In this document: positions 23,813 through 33,984 of the stretch, piece by piece
How positions within the stretch are numbered: the stretch's first letter is position 1
How the letters are laid out: each line of letters begins with the position of its first letter
Source: DASPHG01 sp963748315
Lineage (GTDB): Bacteria > Actinomycetota > Thermoleophilia > Solirubrobacterales > Thermoleophilaceae
Assembly: GCA_963748315.1 (NCBI GenBank)
Contig: CAVVIK010000004.1
Coordinates: 1-33,984 of the forward strand
Length of the DNA: 33,984 bases
Reading direction: 5' to 3'
Translations under genes and position numbers: made by a program
The notes under the pieces: generated by a model
Databases searched by the model: none
Told to the model about the DNA's origin: nothing
Seen by the model: only the letters and a program-made list of their open reading frames with translations

Positions 23813-26164
23813 ATGAGGAGGGGACTTGCCACGGCCGCCTGCTGCTGCCTGCTCGCGGCTCCGCCGGCGGCGGCCGAGGTGAAGCGCGCTGAGAGCATCA
23901 TGCCGCCCGGGCAGAGCGGGTTCGTGTCCGCGCCCTGCCTCCTGGACAGCTCGGCGTGTGACCCGCACCTCACGGATCAGATCCAGCCGTTCGTCGACTT
24001 CGAGTACAAGAACTCGATGCTCGGCCAGCCCGGGGCCGAGGAGACGCCCAAGGCGGGGGTGCGCATCACCCGCGACGAGTACGGCGTCCCTAGCGTGTAC
24101 GGGGACACCGAGGACGACATGTGGTGGGGCATGGGCTACGCGATCGCCCAGGACCGCCTGTTCCAGATCGAAGCCTTCAGGCGCGCCACCACCGGCACGC
24201 TGTCAGAGATCCTCGGCAAGGCGGCGCTCGAGGACGACATCGTCGCCCGGCGTGACTTCTACACGCGGGCGGAGCGCGAGCAGATGATCGACAGCCTGCC
24301 CGGCGACCTCCGGTCGCGATGGCAGCAGTACGCGGACGGGGTCAACGCCTGGATCGACGAGGTCAACTCAGACCCGAGCAAGGTGCCGGCGGAGTACGCC
24401 GCGCTCGGGACCATGCCCGAGCACCTCCAGGTGCACGAGATGGCCGCGATCGGGATCTTCCTGGCCCGCACGACGCCAAGCGACGACGGTGAGGAGCTGG
24501 CCAATCTCGAGGGCTTCCAGGCGGTCGGGCGGAGGGCCTTCAAGCGCGTCTTCCCGCTACGGACGCCGGGCCAGTTCGGCACCGTGCCGAAGCGAAACGG
24601 CCTGTTTCCCTCGCGGCCGGGCGCGACGCGGAAGAGCGAACACCGCGCGTTCAGGCGGTCGGCCTGATACGCGCGCCAGCTGCCGCTGCCGCAGGAAGAG
24701 GCCTCCGCCTCCGGCTCGACAGCGCTAGCGCGCTTCGTCCCCTCGCTCGCGGGCTCGAAGATGTGGGCCATGCGCAAGCTGGGCCACGCGTGGCTCGGCA
24801 CCGGGCCGCAGCTCGGATTCGTGATGCCCGAGCGGCTGGTCGAGATCGAGCTTCACTCCCCCAGCCTCGACGTGCGCGGCACCACGGCCGCCGGCGCACC
24901 GGTGATCGGGATCGGCCACAACGAGCACGTCGCCTGGGGCGTGACCAGCGGCCTCGGCGACGAGGACGACCTGTATGCGGAGCAGCTCGTGGGCGACGAG
25001 GGCTACCGCTTCCGCGGAGAGACGCGCGAGATGGAGTGCCGCGACGAGACGTTCACCTACCGCCCGCCCCCGGCCGACTTCCTCGCGCTGCTCGACCTCG
25101 AAGTCCCCGATACGAGCAGCGGGAGCCACACCGAGCGCGTCTGCCGGACGGTCCACGGACCGGTCCAGGAGGTCGTGAAGGACGACGGCGTCGCCTACGC
25201 GCGCCGCTACGCGATCTGGAAGCGCGAGGTCGGCACGATCGTCGGGCTCGATGCGGTCAACCGCGCATCGTCGATCGAGGACGTCGACGCCGCAGCGGAC
25301 GAGCTGACCTGGAACGAGAACCTCATGGCCGCCGACGACCGCGGGAACATCGGCTACTGGAGCCCCGGCCTGATGCCGGTCCGGTCGAAGCGCTGGGACG
25401 AGCGGCTGCCGTTCCCCGGCACGGGCGCCGCGGAGTGGAAGGGCCTGCTGCCGGTAGGCGACCGCCCGCAGGTCGTGAACCCGAGCCAGGGCTACCTCGT
25501 GAACTGGAACAACCCGCCGTCGTTCGGCGCGACGAACGGCGACGGCCCCGCCAAGGAGCGCACGATCGGCGGCCAGCACCGCGGGAAGTTCCTCGCGCAG
25601 ACGGTCGGCCGCCTCTACCGCGAGCGGGCCCAGCTTCGACGCGCTCGTAGCGATCGACCGCTTCAGCGGCACGCACGCGCAGCAGCGCAGGCTCTCGACG
25701 CACAGGCTGAAGCGCGCGGCCCGCCGGGCGCGCGGCGACGCCAAGACCGTGCTCCGGGCGATCCTCGCGTGGAACGGCGACTATGCGACCACCGACTCCG
25801 ACGGCAAGGTGCCGCCGGGCGTCGCCGCGTGGGACGCCTTCTGCGCAGGCGCGCAGAAGGCGCTACCGCGCGGTATCCCGACGGCGTGAGCCGGCTCGGC
25901 CACAGTGCCGGCGGATCGCACCTCCAGGAGTGCTCGACGCTCGAGGCGTTCGGGCTCCGGACGCTGAAGCGGCGCGGGTACCGGAAGGCGGCGGTCGCAG
26001 CGATGGCCCAGCTCGAGAAGCAGTTCGGTTCGAAGGATCCCGAGGCGTGGAAGACCGACCGGCCGACGTACCCAGCCGGCTCGGAGGGCGGCGGCACGTT
26101 CCCGGAGCCGTTCCCGTTCTTCGACCGCGGGACCTGGACCGAGCTGACCGAGCTGGCGCCTTAG
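23813..26164 (+). pseudogene. Penicillin acylase-family (Ntn-hydrolase) protein with in-frame stop and frameshifts
   Basis: The ATG at 23813 (TACGCT nine bases upstream) begins a signal peptide (LATAACCCLLAAPPAAA). The alpha region is recognisable: VRITRDEYGVPSVYGDTEDDMWWGMGYAIAQDRLFQIEAFRR. The beta region begins at the nucleophile Ser315 in AGSKMWAM, followed by GPQLGFVMPERLVEIELHS and GHNEHVAWGVTSG. A TGA at 24665-24667 interrupts the alpha-beta spacer, while the same frame stays open on both sides. One extra C in the CCC run at 25629-25631 and one missing base near 25865-25873 shift the frame; repair gives SFDALVAIDRFSGTHAQQ and TVLRAILAWNGDYATTD. The family hydrolyses amides such as beta-lactams or acyl-homoserine lactones. 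It is either a real pseudogene or sequence error; neighbours show similar errors. Confidence 0.8.
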
Positions 26165-26186
26165 TCGGGCAGCGCTGCCAGCGCTC

Positions 26187-26582
26187 GTGGATCACATCGA
26201 CCTGGTCGTGTCGTCGCTCGACCGGTCGCTCCCGTTCTACAAGGACCTGCTGTCCGCGTGGGGCAAGGTGTACGACCACACGATCGAAGGCGAGCGCGGC
26301 GAGGAGGTGCACTACATCGGCACCCCGGACGGCGGCGTCGCGATCGGGCTGCGCGAGCGCCAGGCCGACGGCGACTTCGACCGCTACCGGCTCGGCGTCC
26401 ACCACATCTGCTTCTCGGCAAGCTCGCGTCAGCAGGTGGACGAGCGCGCGATGTGGCTACTCGACCGGGGCGCAGAGATCGAGTCGGGGCCGCAGGAATA
26501 CGGCTACGTCGACGGCTACTACGCGGTCTTCTTCTACGACCCTGACGGGCTGAAGCTCGAGATCGCCTACATCCCCGGCTGA
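26187..26582 (+). CDS. VOC-family (glyoxalase/dioxygenase fold) protein
   Basis: The 131-residue product starts at GTG, 22 bases after the acylase stop. It shows the VOC pattern of two beta-alpha-beta-beta-beta units: VDHIDLVVSSLDRSLPFYKDLL at the N-terminus (metal-site His3) and LGVHHICFSASS for the second unit (histidines at its start). The end, VFFYDPDGLKLEIAYIP, supplies the usual glutamate in LEI. Metal-dependent lyase, isomerase or dioxygenase activity is typical; the substrate is unknown. It may be co-transcribed with the acylase. Its end overlaps the probable end of the convergent SnoaL-like gene. Confidence 0.85.
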   Translation: MDHIDLVVSSLDRSLPFYKDLLSAWGKVYDHTIEGERGEEVHYIGTPDGGVAIGLRERQADGDFDRYRLGVHHICFSASSRQQVDERAMWLLDRGAEIESGPQEYGYVDGYYAVFFYDPDGLKLEIAYIPG

Positions 26583-26979
26583 CCGCGCAGCGGGCGAGCG
26601 CCCTCGCGATCGGCCTCTGTGTCGAGAGGAGGATGTAGTGCTTGAGCCGCCCGTCCTCGACCGTCCATATCCCCGTGAAGCCCGCCGCGACCTCCATCCC
26701 GCTGCCGCGTCCGCGCGACCGGCCGTCACCCAGGACGACGTAGCGGTCGCCCTCCTCGATGATCTCGTGGATCGTGAGCGTCACCTGCTCCCAGACCTCG
26801 CGACTCTCGGCGTAGAACTCGCGCAGGCCGTCGTAGCCCTCGTAGACCTTCGGATTGAAGACGCGTGCGTTGAGGTCGAGCACGATGTCCCGCGTGTACA
26901 TCTCCTCGAGCTCCTCGTCGGAGATCACGCCGTCGCCGTTCATCAGCGCGGTCGCGCGACGCACGAGCTCTTCGCTCAT
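26567..26979 (-). CDS. SnoaL/NTF2-like protein, probably frameshifted near the C-terminus
   Basis: The ATG at 26979 overlaps the stop of the enoyl-CoA hydratase gene (ATGA). About 120 residues show the SnoaL-like fold: SEELVRRATALMNGDGVISDEELEEMY, then VYEGYDGLREFYAESREVWEQ, EIIEEGDRYVVLGDG and WTVEDGRLKHYILLST. After LLST the frame runs on as Arg-rich nonsense, antisense through the VOC gene, to 26161. A one-base shift near 26610-26626 instead gives DREGARPLRGQPGM and a stop at 26567-26569, a more natural family ending. That ending is inference. SnoaL-like proteins include small cyclases, hydrolases and ketosteroid isomerase relatives; the role here is unknown. Confidence 0.65.
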
Positions 26980-27638
26980 TGGCGCAGGATTTTCGAGGCC
27001 GCGTCGGCGGTCTCGGCGGAACCCGAGAAGCCCTCGAGCAGCGGGTCGGGCTGGGCCAGGGCGGCTTCGAGAACCGGGCCGCGCAGCTGCTGCTTCACCC
27101 TCGCGTAGGCCTCGCGCGGCAGCAGCGACAGCGCCCGCGCGACCTCGGTGGCCCGGTGCAGCACCTCGTCCGGCTCGGCCACTTCGTCGAAAGCGCCCGC
27201 CTCGAGCGCGGCCTTCGCATCCACCAGGTCTGCACCGAGAACGAGCCGCCGTGCCGCGGGCGCAGGGAGCTCCGCCCGCACGACTGCCATCGCGACCGCG
27301 GGGTACCCGACGCCTGCCTTGAGCTCGGTGACGCCGTACTTGCCCTCCGCCGAGCCGACGCGGTAGTCGGCGCACAGAGCCAGGATCAGGCCGCCTGCGA
27401 TCGCGTGGCCGTTGACGGCCGCGACCACCGGCCGTGGGAAGCCGTACCAGCCCGCGAAGATCGCGTTGATCCCCTCGACCATCCCGCGCTGGCCGTCCGC
27501 GTCGAGTGTCGGCGCCACCTTGAGGTCCAGGCCCGCCGAGAAGAAGCCCTCCCGGCCGGTGAGCACGACGGCCGCCGGCTGATCGGTGGCGAGCTCGTCG
27601 GCGACGCGGCGGCCCTCCTCGAGCAGCTGGAGGTCCAT
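26976..27638 (-). CDS. Enoyl-CoA hydratase/isomerase (crotonase family), N-terminus uncertain
   Basis: From ATG 27638 there are 220 residues. The crotonase oxyanion motifs are present: GREGFFSAGLDLK and AVNGHAIAGGLILALCADYRV, followed by GKYGVTELKAGVGYP. The C-terminus has ARVKQQLRGPVLEAAL. The usual first strand is encoded upstream in the same frame (HVLRDEDVAIVRIDRPPANA, 27697-27639) but no ATG, GTG or TTG precedes it, so the real start is either a rare codon or hidden by an indel near 27700. Typical family length is about 255-260. The family hydrates or isomerises enoyl-CoA in fatty-acid degradation. It sits just after gltD and overlaps the SnoaL-like gene. Confidence 0.82.
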   Translation of the reverse strand: MDLQLLEEGRRVADELATDQPAAVVLTGREGFFSAGLDLKVAPTLDADGQRGMVEGINAIFAGWYGFPRPVVAAVNGHAIAGGLILALCADYRVGSAEGKYGVTELKAGVGYPAVAMAVVRAELPAPAARRLVLGADLVDAKAALEAGAFDEVAEPDEVLHRATEVARALSLLPREAYARVKQQLRGPVLEAALAQPDPLLEGFSGSAETADAASKILRQ

Positions 27639-27718
27639 CGCGTTCGCCGGCGGGCGATCGATCCGGACGATTGCGACGTCCTCGTCGCGGAGTACGTGGA
27701 GATACGAGTAGGAGCCCG

Positions 27719-29183
<1,465 letters not shown>

Positions 29184-29198
29184 GATGCGCCTCGGGCC

Positions 29199-32100
29199 CT
29201 ACCCCTGTGCGGGGATCGCCTGCTCCTCGATGCCGCCCGCGACCGCGGCGGCCATCGCTCCGTCCTGCGCCATCGCCGCCCGCTCGGCGGCCTCGCGCAG
29301 GACCCGCTTGTAATCGCGCGGGAAGACCTTCACCCACGAGCCGCGCAGCTTGTCCCACTCGGCGAGCGCGCGCTCAGCGACAGGTGAGGCGGTGCGCGCG
29401 GCGTGCTCCATGACGAGCGCGCGGATCTCCTCGAAGTCGGCCTCCGTCGGCTCCTCGAGGTCGACGAGCTCCATGTTGCAGCGCTCGGGGAACACGCCCT
29501 CCTCGTCGAGGACGAACGCGATGCCGCCCGACATGCCGGCGGCGAAGTTGCGCCCGGTCGGCCCGAGCACGATCACGCGGCCACCGGTCATGTACTCGCA
29601 ACCGTGGTCGCCGACGCCCTCGACGACCGTGTGGACGCCGGAGTTGCGCACGCAGAAGCGCTCGCCGGCGAGCCCGCGGAAGAAAGCCTTGCCGCTGGTG
29701 GCGCCGTACAGAACCGTGTTGCCGATGATCACGTTCTCCTCGGCCACGAAGGCGGCGCCCTCCGGCGGGCGGACGGCCATGACGCCGCCCGACATGCCCT
29801 TGCCCGTGTAGTCGTTCGCGTCGCCCCAGAGCGTGAGGCTCACGCCGGATGCGAGCCACGCGCCGAAGCTCTGACCCGCCGAGCCGTGCAGCGTGACCTC
29901 GATCGTGTCCTCGGGCAGGCCCTCCTCGCCGTAGCGGCGCGCGATCTCGCCGGAGAGGATCCCGCCGATAGCGCGGTGCTTGTTCTGGCAGTCGATCTCG
30001 ATGTGGACCCGCTCGCCGCGCTCGAGCGCGGGCTGGGCCTGACGGATGATCTCGTGGTCGAGGTGGTCGTCGAGGACGGGGTCCTGCGGGCGCACGCGGC
30101 GCCGCGGCCACTCGGGCGGGCAGTCCGGCTGGGCGAGCAGGTGAGTCAGGTCGACGCCGCGCGCCTTCCAGTGCTCGATCGCATCCTGGGCCTCGAGCAT
30201 GTCGGTGCGGCCGATCATGTCCTCGAACTTCGTGAAGCCCATCTGCGCCATGTAGCGGCGCACCTCCTCGGCCACGAAGAAGAAGAAGTTGACGACGTGC
30301 TCCGGCTCGCCCTTGAACTTCTTGATCAGGTCGGGGTCCTGCGTGGCGATGCCGACCGGGCACGTGTTCAGGTGGCAGGCGCGCATCATGATGCAGCCCA
30401 TCGTGATCAGCGGAGCGGTGGCGAAGCCCATCTCCTCCGCGCCGAGCAGCGCGGCGACCACGACGTCGCGGCCCGTCTTCATCTGGCCGTCCGTCTGCAC
30501 GATGATCCGGTCGCGCAGCTTGTTGAGCACCAGCGTCTGCTGGGTCTCCGCAAGGCCGATCTCCCACGGCACGCCGGCGGACTGGATCGAGCTGACCGGC
30601 GATGCGCCGGTGCCGCCGTCGTGGCCGGCGATCACGACGTGGTCGGAGTTCGCCTTCGCGACACCCGCGGCGACGGTGCCGACGCCGACCTCGGCGACGA
30701 GCTTGACCGACACGCTGCCCTCCGGGTTCGCGGTGCGGAGGTCGTAGATCAGCTGCTTGAGGTCCTCGATCGAGTAGATGTCGTGGTGCGGGGGCGGCGA
30801 GATCAGGCCCACGCCCGGCGTCGAGTGGCGGATCTTCCCGATGTAGTCGTCGACCTTGTGGCCGGGCAGCTGGCCGCCCTCGCCCGGCTTCGCGCCCTGG
30901 GCGATCTTGATCTGCATCTGGTCCGAGTTGACGAGGTAATGCGCGGTTACGCCGAAGCGGCCCGACGCCACCTGCTTGATCGCCGAGCGGCGCGAGTCGC
31001 CGTTCGGGTCGAGCACGTAGCGGCGCGGGTCCTCCCCGCCCTCGCCCGTGTTCGACTTGCCCTTGAGGCGGTTCATCGCGATCGCGAGCGTCTCGTGTGC
31101 GATCGAGGAGATCGACCCGAGCGACATGGCGCCGGTCGAGAAGCGCTTGACGATCTCGCTGGCCGGCTCGACCTCCTCGATCGGCACCGGCTTCGCGTCC
31201 TCCTTGATCTTCAGGAGGCCGCGCAGCGTCATGCGCGCGCGCGACTCGTCGTTGACGCGCTTCGAGAACTCGTCGTAGGTCTCCCGGCCGCCGTGGCGGA
31301 CCGCGTGCTGGACGAGCGCGATCGTCTCCGGGTTCCATTGGTGCCGCTCGCCGAAGCGGCGCCACTGGTGCACGCCGCCGACCGGCAGGCGCGTCGCCGT
31401 CTCCGGGTAGGCGCGCCGGTGCCGCGCGAGCGCCTCGATCGCGAGCTCGTCGATGCCGATGCCGCCGATGCGCGACGTCGTGTGCGTGAAGTACTGGTCG
31501 ACCAGGTCCTTGTTCAGTCCGACCGCCTCGAATATCTGAGCGCCGGCGTACGACCGCACTGTCGAGATCCCCATCTTCGAGATCGTCTTGAGGATGCCCT
31601 TGCCCATCGACGTGACGAAGTTCTGCTCGGCCTGGTCCGCCGACTCGATCCCCGGCAGGAGCCCCTGGTCGAACATGTCGCGCAGGGTCTCGAGAGCGAG
31701 GTACGGGTTGACCGCGCTCGCGCCGTAGCCGATCAGCGTGCAGATGTGGTGGACCTCGCGCGGCTCGCCCGATTCGACGACAAGGCCGGCCTGCAGGCGC
31801 GTGCCCTCGCGCACGAGGTGGTGGTGCACGCCCGCCGTGGCGAGCAGCGCCGGGATGGGCGCCCGGTCGGTGCCCGCGGCGCGGTCCGAGATGATGATGA
31901 TGTTGTCGCCCTTCGCGATCAGCTCGGACGACTCGCGGCAGAGACGTTCCATCGCGCGCGCGAGCCCCTCAGGGCCCTCCTCGACCGGCCAGGTGGCGTC
32001 GAGCACGTCGGCCGAGAAGACGTGATGGTCGACCTGCTTGAGCTTCTCGAACTCGAAGTTGCGCAGGAGCGGGTGGCCGATGATCAGCTGGTGCGCGTGC

Positions 32101-33742
32101 TGCGGTGACGTGGCGAACAGGTTCGACTGCGGGCCGACGGCGCTCTCGAGGCTCATCACCACGCGCTCGCGAATCGGGTCGATCGGCGGGTTCGTGACCT
32201 GCGCGAAGAGCTGCTTGAAGTAGCCGTAGAGCGGCGGCGCCTTGTCGGACAGCACCGCCAGCGCGAAGTCGTTGCCCATCGAGCCGGTGGGCTCGGCGAC
32301 CGTCGCCCCGCCCATGTCGCGAAGGGTCACGCGCAGGTCCTCCTGCGAGTAGCCGAACATGAGCTGGCGGGTCACGATCGGGTCCGCGGGGACCTCCTTG
32401 GGCGCGACGTCCTCGAGGTCGTCGAGATGCACGGAGCCCTCACGGAACCACTCGCCATAGGGCTGGCGGTGCGAGATCTCGTACTTGATCTCCTCGTCCT
32501 CGACGACCCGGCCCTTGTCGAGGTCGACCATGAAGATCTTGCCCGGCGCGAGCCGCCCCTTGCGGACGATCTGGTCAGGCGGGTACTCCAGCACGCCGGT
32601 CTCGGAGGCCATCACGACGAAGTTGTCCTTCGTGACCTGCCAGCGCCCGGGCCGCAGCCCGTTGCGGTCGAGGGTCGCACCCAGCAACGTGCCGTCGCAG
32701 AACGCAACGCTGGCCGGGCCGTCCCACGGCTCCATCAGGCAGGAGTGGAAGGCGTAGAAGTCGCGCAGGTACTCGGGCATCGAGTCGTGGTTCTCCCACG
32801 CCTCGGGCACCATCATCATCAGGGAGTGCGGCAGTGACCGGCCGCCGAGCACCAGCAGCTCGAGCACGTTGTCGAACGTCGCCGAGTCCGAGCCCTTAGG
32901 CCGTACGGCGGGGATGACCTTCTCGAGGTCGTCGCCGAACAGGTCGCTCGCGAGCGTCGACTCGCGCGCGCGCATCCAGTTGATGTTGCCGCGCAGCGTG
33001 TTGATCTCGCCGTTGTGGCAGATGATCCGGTACGGGTGGGCGAGCTCCAGCTCGGGAAGGTGTTCGTCGAGAAGCGCGAATGCACGAGCGCGACCGCCGT
33101 CTTGAAGCGCTCGTCGCCCAGGTCGGCGTAGTAGCGCGGCAGCTGCGGGCTCGTGAGCATGCCCTTGTAGACGACGGTCTTCGAGCTGAAGCTCGGAATC
33201 GCGAGGTCCTCGCCCGCCTCGCGCTCGATCACGCGACGGATGACGTAGACCTTGCGCTCGAACGCGTCCTGGTCGCCGTCCAACTGCTTGCCGATGAACA
33301 CCTGGCGGATCGTCGGCTCGACCTCGCTCGCACTCGGCCCCGGTACGGAGCGGTCCACCGGTACGTCGCGCCAGCCGAGCAGCAGTTGGCCCTCGGCGGC
33401 GATGGTGCGCTCGATCAGCTCCTCGAGCTCGCGCCGGCGCGCCTCGTCGTCGCGCGGGAGGAAGATGACGCCGACCGCGTACTCGCCCACCTCCGGCAGC
33501 TCGAAGTCGAGCACTGCTCGGAAGAACTCATCCGGGACCTGGCAAAGAAGGCCGGCGCCGTCGCCCGTATCGATCTCGGCCCCGCTCGCGCCGCGGTGCT
33601 CCAGATGGTCCAGGACCCTGAGCGCGCGCGTGACCGTCTCGTGCTTTTTCGCACCCGTGAGGTCGGCAACCGCGCCGATGCCGCAGTTGTCGTGCTCGTA
33701 GCTTGGGTCGTAGAGGCCAGCGGCCTCGGGTCGCTTTCTCAT
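29199..33742 (-). CDS. gltB: Glutamate synthase large subunit, one-base frameshift
   Basis: Repaired length is about 1514 residues, normal for bacterial GltB. A short propeptide precedes the glutaminase nucleophile Cys20 (HDNCGIGAVAD). The class II glutaminase domain continues through RFSTNTFPSW. The frame shifts at 33047-33048: restoring a G (TGGAG to TGGGAG) gives ELAHPYRIICHNGEINTLRG, a hallmark block. The FMN synthase domain has GEGGEDPRRY, KPGEGGQLPGHKV and DGGTGASP; the [3Fe-4S] ligands are C-x5-C-x4-C in CIMMRACHLNTCP. The C-terminal beta-helix with Gly-rich turns follows. It releases ammonia from glutamine and channels it to 2-oxoglutarate. The gene leads the gltBD operon. Confidence 0.95.
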
Positions 33743-33796
33743 GGGGTCTCTCAGGGGAGGTCGGCGGCGCGGCCCGAGGGCCGAAGTGAACCAACA

Positions 33797-33802
33797 ATTG
33801 TA
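33797..33802 (-). promoter_or_regulatory. -10 element (TACAAT) of the gltBD operon
   Basis: TACAAT on the minus strand is one base from the TATAAT consensus and lies in an AT-rich pocket (TACAATTGTTGG) of an otherwise GC-rich 87-base gap. It predicts a start near 33790 and a leader of about 48 bases with GAGAGA before the ATG. No strong -35 is seen. Confidence 0.5.
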
Positions 33803-33829
33803 CCCACGGTTCGGCGGAATCGCGGGGCG

Positions 33830-33982
33830 TCAGCGCGCGCGAACCGTCGCCTCGACCGCTTTCGTCCCGCGTCGCGTGCGCAAAAGCAGGTGCTTTGCGT
33901 TCGGCCTCGATTCGACGCGCGCACCGTCGAGCTTTACGCGGTACCCGTCGGGATAGTGCAGGCGTGGCACGAATACGTCGGT
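33830..33982 (-). CDS. C-terminal fragment, possibly a glycoside hydrolase beta-sandwich domain
   Basis: The minus-strand frame that enters at the window edge reads TDVFVPRLHYPDGYRVKLDG, then ARVESRPNAKHLLLRTRRG, and stops at TGA 33832-33830 after 50 residues. The pattern HYPDGYRV followed by a small beta strand pair resembles the C-terminal domain of endoglycosylceramidase-like GH5 enzymes, but only the tail is visible and the match is from memory. The overlapping plus-strand frames give Arg/Ser-rich nonsense. It is transcribed toward gltB's promoter region, on the same strand. Confidence 0.5.
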   Translation of the reverse strand, partial: TDVFVPRLHYPDGYRVKLDGARVESRPNAKHLLLRTRRGTKAVEATVRAR

Positions 33983-33984
33983 CA

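Noticed and set aside
24665..24667. TGA as a selenocysteine codon
   Set aside because: It lies in the alpha-beta spacer, not a catalytic position, no SECIS-like hairpin was evident and the family is not known for selenocysteine.
24761..26164. Second half of the acylase as an independent gene starting at ATG 24761
   Set aside because: That ATG is just inside the beta-subunit N-terminus, after the nucleophile serine, so a start there would remove the catalytic residue.
29374..31365. A 663-residue minus-strand frame inside gltB in another phase
   Set aside because: Arg/Gly/Pro-rich nonsense overlapping the correct gltB frame.
29403..32108. A 901-residue plus-strand reading frame opposite gltB
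   Set aside because: It is antisense to a protein with full GOGAT motifs and its composition is Arg/Asp/Val/Leu-biased shadow sequence typical of high-GC DNA.
33040..33060. Programmed frameshift in gltB
   Set aside because: There is no slippery heptamer or stimulatory structure; the simplest change is one missing G in TGGG, and similar indels occur across the window.
33741..33956. Plus-strand small ORF at the right edge
   Set aside because: Arg/Ser-rich; the minus strand of the same bases gives a coherent protein tail with a stop at 33830.

Overview
The window is high-GC DNA (about two thirds G+C by eye) with GTG and TTG starts, short intergenic gaps and many genes that overlap by one to four bases. 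It most resembles an actinobacterium of the Thermoleophilia (Solirubrobacterales/Gaiellales type). The two secreted proteins whose N-termini read like K/R-R-P-S-x then a hydrophobic segment, the decapeptide-repeat surface protein, actinobacterial c-di-AMP riboswitches and leaderless promoters all point there; the class-level assignment is inference. No stretch over 300 bases lacks a gene. No tRNA, rRNA, IS element, phage gene or CRISPR array was seen.

Layout. 1-1428 (minus): damaged, partial LVIVD-repeat secreted protein. 1472-3812 (plus): tight operon of succinyl-CoA synthetase subunits (sucC, sucD) and a single-cluster FixX-type ferredoxin. 3820-8566: a signalling/envelope block with a secreted PD40 propeller, a membrane FHA-domain trypsin-like protease and, converging on it, a membrane Ser/Thr kinase whose linker carries five TVLE repeats. 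8626-9953: a broken small membrane protein, an SCP2-like protein and a secreted protein. 9984-13434: acyl-CoA dehydrogenase, a c-di-AMP-riboswitch-controlled NlpC/P60 hydrolase and an acyl-CoA synthetase. 13431-18301: decapeptide-repeat surface protein, DUF255 thioredoxin-fold protein, DUF4333 lipoprotein, Tat-exported phospholipase C-like enzyme and an RTX-like protein.

18298-23694 (all minus): glutamine synthetase, HxlR regulator, AhpD-like protein with a CRP-type site, a second c-di-AMP-riboswitch-controlled wall protein (PG-binding plus RlpA/3D domain), cytochrome c, zinc-ribbon protein and an RpoD-family sigma factor. 23813-26582 (plus): damaged penicillin acylase-type hydrolase and a VOC protein. 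26567-33742 (minus): SnoaL-like protein, enoyl-CoA hydratase, gltD and gltB. 33830-33984 (minus): C-terminal tail of a probable glycosidase.

How the genes work together. Glutamine synthetase and glutamate synthase form the GS-GOGAT ammonium assimilation route. Acyl-CoA dehydrogenase, acyl-CoA synthetase and enoyl-CoA hydratase are fatty-acid/acyl-CoA functions, and sucCD feeds the TCA cycle. The two riboswitch-controlled wall proteins should answer to the same second messenger. The kinase and FHA protease are a plausible phospho-tethered pair.

Most notable signals. (1) A perfect 25-bp palindrome lies between the divergent DUF4333 and phospholipase genes; each end is a GTG start and each strand carries TAnnnT seven bases before its GTG, which looks like a mirror-symmetric leaderless promoter. 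(2) The kinase has TVLE repeats next to an FHA protease. (3) There are two near-identical c-di-AMP riboswitches. (4) At least a dozen one-base indels, mostly in G or C runs and including gltB and gltD, indicate sequence error rather than mass gene death.
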